Source of the DNA: Hansfordia pulvinata
Taxonomy: Eukaryota > Ascomycota > Sordariomycetes > Xylariales
Assembly: GCA_006538405.1 (NCBI GenBank)
Contig: BJKQ01000004.1
Location: forward strand, 1,612,001-1,676,000
Length of the DNA stretch: 64,000 nucleotides
Reading direction: 5' to 3'
The position numbers and the translations under genes are program-made. Under the pieces are notes generated by a model. It was not told the origin of the DNA. It ran no database searches and was given only the letters and a program-made list of their open reading frames with translations. Positions 11,121 through 23,700 of the stretch are shown here, piece after piece (the first letter of the stretch is position 1; every line of letters starts with the position of its first letter).

Positions 11121-11968
11121 CTTGGGAGGTAAGAGGAAACGCGACACTGTCATTGATAATAATAGAGACACTGTCCGACCTACCTGCGTCCCCTCGCGAA
11201 GGCCCAGGTCACCGGGCCCGTCCCGACAAGGCAAGAGTTAAAGACGCATTCACCCCTCGTATTGTATTGAAAGAATCCGGTTCTTAGTACCCAATTGACC
11301 GAGCTGGCTGTTCTGACTTGTCGTGTCAGCGGCATCTGGTTTTTCGCGCAAGTGATGCAATTGCAAAGTGTCAGAAACTCGCCAGGTCGTGAAACAATTG
11401 TTACTTGTACAGTCAAGGCGCCGCAACAATCACAGGCATATCAATCCATTGCCGATTGTATTACTCCAGCTGGGAGCGGTGATGCAAGTCAACAAGAACC
11501 AGGATAGCATAGCAGACAGCGCTTGGCTGCAGATAGTGTGACAAGAATCATAAACAAAAGAAAATATGGCACAGGTGCCATGGCCCTCCCAGTCCAACTG
11601 TGATACCAAAACGCCTGAGGGCTCTTCAGCACTTGAAGAAGCCCCCGTCCATGTGTAGCTGAGCCTAAGATAGCCATACTCCAGAAACGCCCATTTTCTC
11701 TTCTCTCTGCCTCGTCTATTAAGGAATTAAGGAAAGTTGTTTTCTGTAACTCTTGGCAGCAGTCAAATAACCAACCACCTTCACTCCTCAAGAAGTGTTG
11801 TGGTGGCCTTGCCGTGTACCAAGAGTCTTCATATCCTCCGACACCCACTTGCTCTTACGCCTTGGTGCGGCAGGAATCCTCGGTCGAGTCGCGTCGATTG
11901 TTCGTGTATAACTTTGGATGAATGGCGCGGGTGGCAGTCTCTCGACCAGCGTCCCTGACGTGGCCCAA
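11121..11968. other. Convergent intergenic region
   Basis: 848 nt between the convergent Aim19-like and Siw14-like genes. Nothing beyond presumed 3' UTRs is recognisable. Confidence 0.5.
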
Positions 11969-12784
11969 TCACCAATGATTGCTCAAGTCCCAATCGATGC
12001 TTTGCTGGTGGGAGACAAGGAAGATGAAGCAAAGCAGCAACACGAGATTGAATATGATGGCTTTCATCTTCCGCGAAACGCTCGGGTGGGGCTCGGCGGC
12101 GATAACGCGGGTTGCGACGTTGGAGATGACGTTCGTGACCTGGAAATTCGTAATGTAGCTGATGTCGGTCTCTCGAGTCTTGGGCTCGGCGTATTTGGTG
12201 TATTCCTCGACAATGGATTTGACGTTCCAGGAGTGGCAGTGGCGCACGACGCCGACCACGCAGCCGGTACGGTGCTTGCCGTGGTTGCAATGAATGAGTA
12301 GGGGGTAGTTCTCCTTGCTCATGACAAGTTTGAGGATGGAGTCCATAGTCTTGTCGGGGATGGCCTCCTTCTTGGTGCCCGCCATGTCGAAGACAACGTG
12401 CCTGATCTTGTTGACTCTCATCCACTCCTCATAGCCCGGTGGAAATTCCTTGTCGACGAGTGTAACAATGGTTTTGAGGCCGCATTTCTTGAGATACTCA
12501 AAGTTTTGCGGCTGGGGGTAGCCGCTTCGGTAGAGGCCAGGGAGCACGGTGCCGAAGTTGACTGGGGCAACAACAGAGCTGTCGGTCGGTGGGGCGAAGC
12601 CCATTGCGACTTTCTCCTCAAAAGAGACACGCTCCGAATTGTCCGAGCCGAGACCAACCCGGGCCTCGTACAGACCGACCTCTTTGGCGCGGTCCATGGC
12701 TTTTTTAGCAAGATGGGCTTCGCTGAGACTGCCCGTGAACGAGTCGAATGTATCGAACAGATCTTTGCTCCGGAAACCCGCCAT
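11969..12784 (-). CDS. siw14: Siw14-like atypical dual-specificity phosphatase with C-terminal membrane anchor
   Basis: A single exon encodes 271 residues. FGTVLPGLYRSGYPQPQNF (about residues 77-95) opens the plant-and-fungi atypical dual-specificity phosphatase domain. The catalytic loop LIHCNHGKHRTGC has the nucleophile at Cys166 and the invariant Arg at 172. In yeast Siw14 this fold removes the 5-beta-phosphate of inositol pyrophosphates; activity here is inferred from the intact HC-x5-R motif. Residues 1-60 are a charged extension rich in Ala, Lys and Glu. Residues about 241-258 (KAIIFNLVLLLCFIFLVSH) form one hydrophobic helix close to the C-terminus, which suggests a tail-anchored protein facing the cytosol. 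I do not recall such an anchor in yeast Siw14. The start is the first in-frame ATG and fits the family length. Confidence 0.85.
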   Translation of the reverse strand: MAGFRSKDLFDTFDSFTGSLSEAHLAKKAMDRAKEVGLYEARVGLGSDNSERVSFEEKVAMGFAPPTDSSVVAPVNFGTVLPGLYRSGYPQPQNFEYLKKCGLKTIVTLVDKEFPPGYEEWMRVNKIRHVVFDMAGTKKEAIPDKTMDSILKLVMSKENYPLLIHCNHGKHRTGCVVGVVRHCHSWNVKSIVEEYTKYAEPKTRETDISYITNFQVTNVISNVATRVIAAEPHPSVSRKMKAIIFNLVLLLCFIFLVSHQQSIDWDLSNHW

Positions 12785-13118
12785 GGCAGACAGGCGAAAT
12801 TGCAGTACTGTGGGCGGGTGAGACGGAAGTAGATTGTAGGGCGAGGGGTCTCAGCTACGCGTGGTAGATGGCTGTGGTGTCAAGACACGTGTGGCACAGG
12901 ACACTGAAGCTATTCGAATTGAGCCTGTCTCGATAAGTGACGTCTGTCGGCGGCCTGGCCTAGTGTAGAGGAGATGGATTGATGTGAAGGGGGTTGTTGA
13001 GAACCTCTGATACCGAGGCCGAAGGGTGAAAGAGATAGGCCGACCCAGGGATGAGGCAAGGAGCCTTGGGCCGTCCAGAGTCTGAGGATGGCGAGTCGAA
13101 GTTGAAGTGACAAGCCGA

Positions 13119-13178
13119 GGCGAGGTGAGGTGAGGAGAGGTGAGGCGAGGTGAGGCGAGGTGAGGCGAGGTGAGGCGT
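13119..13178. repeat. 10-bp minisatellite (TGAGGCGAGG unit)
   Basis: Three exact tandem copies of TGAGGCGAGG run from 13141 to 13170, followed by a partial copy and preceded by two degenerate copies (CGAGGTGAGG, TGAGGAGAGG). The repeat lies about 340 nt upstream of the Siw14-like start, possibly in its promoter or leader. Confidence 0.85.
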
Positions 13179-16100
13179 GAGGATACAGAGGCAGGGCGAA
13201 GCCGGGCAGAGGCCAGCGATACTCGAGAGCAAGCAAGCGTGAGATCACAGGCTGTCCGTGGGACAGGTCATGCGAGTGGAAGTCTGCAACATCATCTTGG
13301 CTGCTGGCTTGTGAGATTGTGCGGAGGAGGGCAATGCGGTACGGTGTGAGTTGTAAAGCCGTGATTGGCCTCGAAGGGGTCGGAGAGCCAGGCGGGATAG
13401 GCTTTAATAAGTGGAAGGGAGAGTGAGTGAGAGGGAGAGCCCTGAAGACGGGACGGAGAGCGGGAGAGACCGAGAGGGCGACAATGCGGCTCTCTGATTG
13501 TGGATCGGCAGCCAGCAGCCCGGCAGTGCAGCGTCCGCGTAACTCAAGCAAAACCGTGCAGCGAGCAGGCAAGCGGGAGCATGGATGAGAACAATAATGA
13601 TGGAGGAAGACAGTGCAGGCGTCGTGTATTCGCATGCAGAACAAAAGGCAATGGAAGTCGGTGGCCGGCGACAGGAGGGCCCGGGCTGGCCGATCCAGTT
13701 TTGGAGCGAATTGAAGAGCCCCATTTCTCAGCCTGCATCAGCCCGCAGAGGCGACGCTTCGGGGCGCACGGAGTGGTCCCGTCTCCAGACCCCGGAGGGG
13801 GCCCCCCTAGAATAATGGCTCTTCGTACCTGTACGGGATGGAGGAGCAGTGGAGGCGAGTCGGCAGGTTGAGGCACCCTGTCAGATGTACTCTGGTACTT
13901 TCTCGGGCGTGTTCTACGCCGCCATCTCTGTGAGTAGAGGTACGGGCGATTGCGGCACTCCTGGCCGTGACGCATGTCCTCGCCTCAGCCGAAGCCTCGT
14001 ACTGTTACACAAGATCCGATACCTGCTCCATTGGAAATGACCGATCCGTGGATATGACCGCCAGCCAACAATCTACCTTCTCGTAAGCGGCCTGATGCTG
14101 GAGTCTGGGCTCGCTAAGGTACTCTAGGCACTTAGGTTCTCAGGTCGTACCTGAACGCGAACGCCTCACGCAGCAAACAACGGGCCGCGGTCAACGTCCA
14201 CGCACGACACGAATGCACATTTGCGTCTTCTCACAGGAGCCTCAAGGCCACCTGCAACTGTGACTTGGTACCACGGCATGCTCGGGCGGTACGATCAGGA
14301 GTCACAGCCCTGCGACTCCGAGCGCCCGGCATCGCCGCACAATACGTCCATGGATGTAATAGGCACGGAGCACAGGAGCTCGTAATTCCGAGCGGCTTTG
14401 GATGCGCGTACTCGTCCGTAGATGCAACGCATCGATAAACGCTGGCTCTCGCAGCCCGCCGAGCCGGCTCCGAGTGTCCACCCAGGGCTCTCAGTACCTG
14501 TACTCCGCGCAGCCAGCTCGGACTCTTGGAATGGGGGACCCGCGAGCACAACGCCTGTCCTCCATTGAGCACGGCTGACGTAGTCGATGTAGTGGTACAG
14601 CACTTAGCCAAGGCCTCGCCTGAATCCAGGTTTTCACCACCTGCCAACCTACGTGTACCTTTCCTACTACCTCACTGAGATCGTGGTACGATAGTGACGA
14701 AAGAAAAATAAATAAGGGGTGAGAAATGCAAGCAGGTACTCGGCCTTGCGCGCTTGGAAGAGTCCGGAACACAATTACTCGCCTACTTGTCTCGTACCTT
14801 ACTAGGTATTATTACTACTCAACTTGCCACAGTCACCGTCCAGCTTGGCGCCCCCACTCCGCTCGACGAACGCAGAATTCCTGACGCCTTGGTTGCTGCG
14901 CGCTCATGCTGCAAGACCCTGTCTGTGGCTGAGTTGCTGAATGCCTGGCAAGAGAGGTCTCACGGCTCTCGTCAGAGCGGCGTTGAAGCAGCAAGGTCGC
15001 AGTCAGGTAAATGAGGTACGAGTACCCAGGTAGGTAGGTACCTACTCATACGCGGGCATAGATGCAGTGCAGTGATCTGCGAGTCGGCCGGGTCCTCCGT
15101 GGAGACCTTGCTTCCTTTCCATCCACGGCGATGCTAATGGGAGAGTTTTGCCCTTGGCCCCGCCCAGGCCGTCCGCCGGCCGTCTGGCTGCCTGCTCGAG
15201 TCATCCCACGGTTTCGACCATGGAGCCATGGGGGATCTGGATCTCGGGGCGGCAAAGGGATGGGGAAAGCTGGCTTTGGGAAGGGCAGGGCACACCGGAT
15301 TTCTACATTGGTGCAGTCTGATGAAGGTTCTGACGGTCTTGCTCTCGCCTGACCAGACAATGCGGTGCCACGCACGAAGCCCATGCGCTGTTCTGCATGG
15401 TGGTGATTAGAATTGGCCCTTGTCTGGTCTGGTGTGAGAGACAGCTGGGCCAAAACAAACAAACGGCCTCTTCTCCACAGTCCAGTCTTGCACAATGCCC
15501 GCCGTACTCGTGGCTGTGCACGCGCTTCATGTCTCGGCTGGCTTGGATTGGCCACGAGGGATGGATGCTTCAACGCGGGTTCCGTCTACGGGTACGACTT
15601 CTCCTATACCAAGGCATGTCCACGGGTGTTATTACCAGGTACCTACCTACCTCCTATGATGGAACAATGTGTGGTACCTCGCTGATATATCAGGCAGGCA
15701 TGAGATTAGGTATCCGTGGATGCTTCGTGCCGCTGGTCGCTGGTCTGGCTATTTCCATGCGTCCGCGCACGTCAACCTTAAGTCGTCGTTGTGGTCCCGA
15801 CATGTACCTGGCATCAACGGGCATCGATGGAAGGTCCGACACACTGGAGCATCGAATGGTACAGATACTCCGCACTCCCAAAGTTGAGCAGCGCCGACGC
15901 GTTGCAGGATGGCAATTCAGACCAAGATCGGCCTGGGCATGCTGGGCCAGACGTTTCATCCAAACTGCCACCCCGCCACCCCACCACACGCGACCATCCC
16001 ATCCGCCCGCCAACACGGAGGTGCGTGCGTACGTCCCTCCACTGCCTGAGGGAGCGTGGGGAGGTTGCTTCCGCCACCACTGCCACCACTGCCACCAACA

Positions 16101-18411
16101 CCACCCACGGGCACCGCGACGGGACGGGACCGCTGCGATAGACACTGCTGGAGCGGCCTCTGCGGCGGGCTCTGCCGCTCGACGTGTCGACTGACGGGGG
16201 GCCTGGAGATCTTGCCTCGCATGACGCAACCCTGCAGCGCCTGCATACTTGTACGAGTACATACCTGACGGTAGGTAGATACCTAGGTACCTTACGGAGC
16301 AGGAGCAAGCCCGCTCTTTCGTTCCAAGCCTTCAATTCTTGTCGAGTATGGATGGTGGCACCCGCCCTTGAAATGATCCATGTCCATGGTTTCTGCGTTC
16401 AGGGTACAAGTACAGCTTGGCTTGCTGGGGTTGCACTTTCCCAGCTGGTCGCCTGCTTGTGAGTGATTGGCATTCATGGGCAGTCGCGAACGAGCATCGT
16501 CAACTTATTAGTCCATCAACTGTTGCTCGTAGGCAAGAGCGTCGCCCACAGAGTGGGAGTACTCGTACCTCCATCCAAACCTCCGTCTCCAATCCCATCT
16601 CGACTTTGCCTTCAGCCGGTCCCTGGGGTTTTGCCTGCTAGCCTCCATCGCTTCCCATCCATCTCACGTCCGCTGCTCGTGCCCCTCCGCACATTTACCA
16701 TATTCAGGGCTGACTAGTCTCATCAGCATCTCAGGAAACGCCCATTCTTTCCCCCTCCGCATTCGATCGACACCTGCCACACCATAGGTGCATACGCGTG
16801 CCTTTCACGACTTGCAATCCCACCTCGACTGCTGTTGCGACCGCCAGTGCTTCGTGCGGGCCCCGTGTTCCACCCTCCCAGCGAACCCTCATTCGTTCAC
16901 CCCAGCAAGCCCTCATTCGTCCCATCTCCCACCAGCGGGGCGAATCTGGGGCTTGCCCACCCTTCTCCGCCTCATCCCCCCCCAGCAATCGAATCCCCAG
17001 TGTTGCCCTCTTTGCCTCTGGTGGATTTCCGCCGTCTCAGCAACCCCTGCCCAAGGGAAATGTAAGAAAAAACCGCGAACATTTTGCCATCTGACGGATC
17101 CGCTTCGTGTTTTGCCGTGATGCTTCCAAGAAGCACACCTGCCGACTTGGCTGCCCCGTCCCGGAGCACGGCGTGGGCCACGACGCATCCCCGACAACAC
17201 ATGCCGACTCCAGCGCTCATGTGTACGAGTACTCGTACAAGCATCTCGACGTCCATTGTTACTCGTACGGCAGCCGTGGGCGGCTACTTCACCGCGTCCC
17301 CGACGTGATTGTGATCATTTGTGCCTGCTTTCAGAGCTAAACAAGGTATTGGGTCCAGTATGCTCCACGAAGGCCTCATATGGTGTCCGGCCAAGTGGGC
17401 TGGGCAATCAATTGGCAGCTAGCCTGACCGACCTACTGCATCCAGCTCTGAGCAGAGGGCATCCCGCGCTGGCCCCATGGGTTTGCTGCTCTCGGTCGTA
17501 TTTTGACGCAGTATGCAATGCAACCACCTGCAGCCGCCTTGGAAACCGGCACGTGTCGTGGGGTTGCTCAATGGCCTTGTCGCAGAAATTCCCTCGAGCA
17601 CCCTCGCTGGCTGCAAGTGACTCCGGAGCCCGCCGACCCCGGCCGCTGAAGCAGCCCCGGACCTCGAGCAAGCAAGGTCAATGAACCCATCTTTTGCCAA
17701 CGTAAGACTCCACGGGTGCTGTCGGAGTGGTGCGATAATAGTAAAAAGAAGAGCTCTGCGCCAGGGTGAGTACGAGTCTACACAACGAGCGAGGGTGGAT
17801 TCGGGCCACTCGTCCCGCGTGCTTTTCCCGTCGTGCTTCGCTGTCAAGTCATGCAAAACTCATAGCTTTGCAGGCCTTGCCTCTTGATGTCTGTTGCAGG
17901 CCACTTCTCTCTTGGCCTGGTCTTGATGTACCTACATCTATCTACCCGTGCTCTCCGAGCCAAGTCATGCTCGACAGTTACCGCACGAGCAGTTGGGTCG
18001 GGCAACGCGGCGAGCAGCTCTACCGGGACGTCCCGATTACGACTGAGCAGTGGGATGACCTTTGAACGCGTACGAATATGCCAACAGCATACGCCCGGCG
18101 TATACCGAAGCAATCCGATTGGGCCATGTCGGAAGGCCCTGTGAAGTCGGAGCGACTTGGGCATGTCTTCTTACCCATCTAGATCAGCTAGTCGAGCCAT
18201 TGGGGTACGACAGGAACCCTACGAGAATACCCTGTTCTCTGCTCCGCAGAATCCACAAGGCTAAGTTCAGGGATCAGATGGGCATGGGGGCACGATATCG
18301 ATATTCCAGCTCTTCCCCGGTTCACCGTCTGCAGTAGTCCGGGTTGTGGGCGAGCAGCCATGCCCATCGGATCAGCCAGTGACAGATTACGAGGGTATCG
18401 TCAGCAAGTCT

Positions 18412-20431
18412 TCAGTCAACTTCTTGACCTTGGTGCCATAGAAAGGGTCCGCCTTGTTTTCCATACGGGCCGAGGCAAGTCCCGGGCATTTTGATATATA
18501 ACTGACGGATATCGGAGCTGAGCAGGCAGGGTCTCGTTCTGTGGAAGAGATAATTACACAGCATATACGCGCGTCTCGAGACGGCGTGTGGACAGAGATA
18601 GAGCTGCCGGCCCCTGTGCATACAGGGTCGCAGGTTGACGCAAGAGCTTCGTCGTTCTACCGACTCTTGCTTAGGGCGTACCAGGTTTCTCAGTCCCGGG
18701 GCAACTGGGAAGGCTACTCGGAAGTGGAACGGCCGGCTTCTGTGCCAACCTGTTTTCAGCCAGCATGGGAACGGCCAGCGTCTAGCCAGAGCAAAGACTA
18801 TCGCTGACAACCAGCTGCCCGGGAGCCGACTTTCCGAGGACCCCGTTGATCAGGGCTTGTATTTGATCAGCCTCCCCATGCTCTCGAGGTGCCCGCAACC
18901 CCTTGGCTGGAGAGACGAGCGTCCACAAGATGGGCGCCCTTCTCATGGTACAGCCTCAAGCGTACAACGATTCTGTTCCCCAGGGCATTTTCAATATTGC
19001 GCTTGAGAGTCTCGGCGGTGGTGCTCCTGGCAAATCCTTTTCGATATAAGGGATAAACGAACCATTCTGGTTGCCTCGGCATTTTACGTTCGTAACAAGG
19101 GTCAGGCCTGCGCCTGGGCTACGGCAGGTATCGGCCTTGTGTACGTCTACGGCCTCTTCTCGACACACGTCTGGAGATGAGGAATCCCGGGGACTTGACT
19201 GCAGGCTCCCAGAGCTTCTTACTTAGGAACAGACAGGTTGCGGCTCAGCCCGCGGGGCATTTCCAGCTCGCTGGCAGGCGGGTCGCGAAATGTCAAGCAT
19301 GAGGGAGGTGGCTCTCAGTCGTTTGTTGTCCCTGAGCAGACCAGCCCGGGCACCCTTTCAACCCAGCGGGCGCCAGATGTGGTACGTTCGTGGTTCAGCT
19401 TTACATCTCAGAACCACGCTGTTTACGTCGAAAAATACCAGACGCCGGCTGCAGCAGAACATAGCCTGTTTCCAATGGCTTGCGACGGCCTCGACAAGGC
19501 AAGGACGGAGCCGGCCCCCCTCCTCCAGAGGAAAAAAAAGAAGACCGGTCGAGCAGCCAACTTCTTCAGAAGACATCGTCACCAAGTCGCGCAGCGACGT
19601 CGCTAAATATCGGGATTCGATGACATCCGCCTTTTCCACGGGAAATACAAATGCTACGCAATCATCATACATCCAGACGTTCTCTTCACATACGCACCGA
19701 CTCTGCCGCGTCGCCTCCCGGCCTCCCAGCTTGCAGCGGCTCGCTGTGAACCTCAGGTGGCCACAGACAAGGGCTGTCATCGACCAGAAGCCTGCAAAAG
19801 CCTACCTTTCGAGACATAGGAGGAACGACAACAATGCCGCAGCCCTTTCTTTCATCACCGGATGATATCTGGCGAAGCTCCTCTTAGAAAGGTAGCGCCA
19901 CGCGACAACAGGAGAGGCCCAATCGCTGGTGAGTTTCCTTTCTCTCGCCCTCATGGATCCAAAGGCTGGCATTGTGCCTGCGTCAGAGGATTGGCCATCT
20001 ATCGACGCCCAGTCGCTGTTCGATCCGAGCCGACCGTCGCCGCTCTGCCCTGTCCGCAGGCTCTCGTCTGTTGTTTCGTTTCGAGCAGAAGGTGTTTCCG
20101 AGTGGACCGGGCTCTGTACCCTGAACTCGCCATTTGTTCCCCCTTTACGAGGCATCTGTTTGGCTACTAGAACGGTCTCTAGCCAAGCTTGAGGGTTGAC
20201 ATCGCTCCATTCAAGGCCAGCGAGTTCGTCATTTGACGCCTCCCATCGAGGAGACCTTCCAATATATGGTACACCTGGACTAAAAAAAAAAAAAAACCTG
20301 AAAAAAAAAAACCTCGACGCCCCTGGGACACCACGGCAGGCCCACGCAGGGTGCTTGCTTACCTGGCCCGGCATGCCCGTACGGATAGATCGCATCAAGC
20401 TCGACCGGTCCGTGAGTTCTGGGGACCGCAC
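18412..20431 (-). other. Cluster of minus-strand open frames, possible unrecognised or decayed gene
   Basis: Overlapping minus-strand frames at 19802-20431, 19358-19780, 18867-19082 and 18412-18810 have stretches that read like protein rather than random translation, for example SDWASIDGQSSDAGTMPAFG, YDDCVAFVFPVEKADVIESR and RQPEWFVYPLYRKGFARST. I could not link them with convincing introns, and I recognise no domain. The plus strand also has a fairly plausible frame (19290-19865), so strand is uncertain. This may be an orphan gene, a decayed gene or chance. Confidence 0.2.
20282..20311. repeat. Two adjacent poly-A runs
   Basis: Runs of 15 A's (20282-20296) and 11 A's (20301-20311) are separated by CCTG. 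The pair resembles the tail of a retrotransposed copy, but I see no flanking direct repeat or element body. Confidence 0.8.
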
Positions 20432-20685
20432 CCCGAAACCCAGGCGTCGCGATGCCGGCAGCGCGAACCTCCCGGGTCACCGGTCCGAGTCATTACCTCG
20501 GCGGTAGCAACGGGTGACGACGCCAACCAGCCCGCCCGCGGCTGCAGGTGAAAGTGGCCAGGGCAGGCGAGCCGCGGGGACTGCGCGCCTCGGTCACATA
20601 CAAATAGAAAAGGGCTGACACCTTGACACGTCGCCATGGGTGGAGGACGGGTCGGATCCGAGTCTCGGGTTGTCTGTTTTTCTCT

Positions 20686-20687
<2 letters not shown>

Positions 20688-20719
<32 letters not shown>
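20688..20719. repeat. Poly-T run of 32
   Basis: An uninterrupted run of about 32 T's, preceded by TCTCTTC, lies 380 nt from the poly-A pair. It could mark the 3' end of a minus-strand retroelement fragment or be simple homopolymer expansion. Confidence 0.85.
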
Positions 20720-23700
20720 CAACCACAACCCGTGCGCAATGCATGGGATGGAATGATGCAGGGACACGGAGCCGATGCTTGGTCAGCGCTGCGACTCTGG
20801 AGTCGACCTCTTAGCAGCAAGCAGCAAACCCGATAGTGAGTATACAACCCTCCCTCTCATGTGATCCCAAGCTGGACGAGCCGGCACCAGTCGCGATGCG
20901 TTCCGCTCACATCGTGCACCGCCAGCTCTCCGTATCACGCTTGCCAGAGCCACCTCCGCCAGTGACCCGCACAGCCGTGCACTGTGCGTATGTGTGTGTG
21001 ACACAGCGGCGGTGGGCTGCCACGCGGGTTGGCGTCGCAGCGCGGAGCGAGACACTAGTCATGATGGGTACACCTCTGCCCAATGCGAGTTGCCCTTATC
21101 ACACCCTCCTCTGGAAAGTCAGAGAGAAGAGAAGGGGGGAACGAAAGCAAGAAAGAAAACCTTGTTGCCGCGTCCGGCCAGAGACGGCCGCTCGTTGCCA
21201 TGGCGGATTACTCGCCGTGCGCGAGCCGAACGGCGCAGGTGGAAGACATCCAATAAATGACACAGCGCGGCTGCTCAGCCGCCATCAACATCGGACCGAG
21301 GCCGCCCCCGCCGGGACCTGCGTGTGCTCGTGGGGAGGCACAAGGACGCCATTGTCCAGGTTTCTCAGCGCGACACAGAGACGTCGCGCCGCAACTGGGA
21401 AGCCAGTGTGACCCGAACTGCAGCTGCCGACTTCAAGCAGCGAGCTTTGCAGAGAGGACGCTCGTATATCCAAGGCAGACCAGCTCTGACGAGTGCGGCA
21501 ACAGAGAACCACACGTGTGAAGTCCATTTGGAATGGCATCTTGAGAGAGAGCGAGGACGGACGAGCTCAGTCATTGCCGACCCGTGCGTTTTGGCGCCCA
21601 TGTCTCCAGCAGCCGCTGTCTTGACTCGGATGTGCGGGGTGCGCTGCCATCATAATGACTGACAAGCAATCGTGTTCTTTCCTTTCTTCTTTCCTCTTCT
21701 GTGCTCCTATGGAACACGATCCGTAGCCACGCAGCAGAATCGCCGTCACGCAAGGGGAAGCATTCACAGCTTAACCGGTACGCGCGTGGGCTCGTGAACA
21801 AGTTGAGCTGTAGCAAGCGCCGGTAGGGCCATCAGCCCCAGGGCCAACAAGTCTGCCATATCGGGAGCGGAAGTGAGGTGCCACGCCACGCATGTAGTCC
21901 AGCCTCACACAACCTGCTTGCGAGAGGCGAGCGGGATACGAGTACACCATAGAACGCCATTGCGCGGAAGGGCTCCGCCACGGACCTGCTGCAATGAGCC
22001 GAGTGCTAACCTCACGGTGCCTGGCGGAATCGATACGGCACAGTCACTCGTAACTCTGTCTTGACGCAGCAGAAAAAAGGCTTCGAGAAGATTGTGGCAC
22101 AGCAGGCGACAATGATACAGATGACGACATTTCTCCCTTGCCACCAGGCTAGTGAGACCTCTCGAGGGCTCCATTCTCGTCAGGATCACTTTTCCCCATG
22201 GCCCATGCGTAAAAGGGGCTGGCACTGCTGGCGATTCGCAGCGCCGGGGCCATGATGACCCCAGGCCAGATTAGGTGGGCTAAAAAGAGCCGGGGGTTGC
22301 GCATCGTACTCGTACGAACACACGACGGCTCGGGACTATCGTGACCCTTCGAGAGATCAGTCCGGTTGCCAAAAGCAATTCAGCGCCAGATGATCTCGCC
22401 GTGAAGGTGCCGCCTGTGGGCAGCGAGGCAACCGGGCGTACGGTGCCAGGGTCCTCGTTTGCTGAGCATACTCGTACTTTGCTGTGGCGCCCGCGCGCGT
22501 ATTCTCGGGGTCCCCGTTTACCCCTTTGCACGGGTCTGAAAAGCTGCCCCACGTCAAGTAGGAGGAACCGCCTGGATTCTTACTTACAAGTTCAAACTCG
22601 CCATGAGAGCGCCCGCCCGTAACAAACAGCCAAGCGTGGAAGCGTGGGTGTTGGCGCTTGGTTATTTCAAAAGGCCAGCAGCAGTCGGTTGATATCGCGC
22701 TGAAATCGTTCTCGCTTTGCTGGCGGCCCGGGACAGCAACACCCTCGAGGAGATATTGATTGTCGATGGGTCGCAATCAAGAGGGTTCAACAGCTAGCTG
22801 TAGCTGCTGAGCTGAGGCCCCAACCGCCGGCCTTTTGACAGCAAGCACGCGCACTGTAGCCGAATAGCCGATCTAGTCCGTCCGAGTAGCACGATCCATG
22901 AATAGCGGGCAGTGGCAGGCTGTCGTGCAAGAGGTGGGGTTGCTGCGCATGGTCACGATAGGCGTGGCGGCGTTGGCGAGGCGCGTGCAAGGAAGGGCTC
23001 GTGATCGAAGCAGCCGCTGGTGAGGAGGGAGAGGGTGCTTGACAGGGGTCCCCTAGGAGAAGCAAGTGGTGGTCAGTAAAATTCTTGCCCATGGCACTTT
23101 GCATTTCTTCTGGCCAGGCGTGCCGGGCCATGTGCCCCTACAAGCCTCCGTGGAAGCCCCCGTGGCCCCCCTCTCCGCCCCCCGATACCCACAATACAGA
23201 GGCGGACCGCATGTCCCACCCGACCCGAGATTGATGGTTCATCACTAGCTGCTAGTGTTGAAGAGTCTGGATGAGGGTGCGGCGAATTGTCGTGACGGGC
23301 CGTGGTGGGCAGCGGGCCCAAGACGGAAAGGCACGGCGGTGGCGTGCAATCTCGACGTTCGGGATGCTCGGGGGCGGCGACCAGATGATTGTGCGTGTAT
23401 CGCTTAGTAGAGACGGCCCCGGAGTCCACGAGGTGCCATGCCGCCGTCGAGCGGATGAGGCCGCCCTGTCAGGAGAGGGGAGGGAAGAAGGGTTAGAGGT
23501 ACTCGTAGGTATGTTAGGTAGACACTGTAGGCTAGGTACTCGTACCAGCCTGTGCTTGGCACTCAGATCAAGTCAGGGAGGGGGGGATGGATGGACCTCA
23601 AAGCAGGAAAAAGAAAAAGAACAAGTGAACGGAGGCGGGTAGCAAGGTGAGGTTGCGGGCAGCAGAGATTGGCGGCGGCGCAGCTGGCGATCGTGATTGG

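Noticed and set aside
13119..13178. CRISPR-like array
   Set aside because: Tandem 10-bp units without spacers in a eukaryotic genome; a minisatellite.
15397..16194. Plus-strand open frame of 265 codons
   Set aside because: Residue composition looks random, with no homology cue and overlapping frames on both strands.
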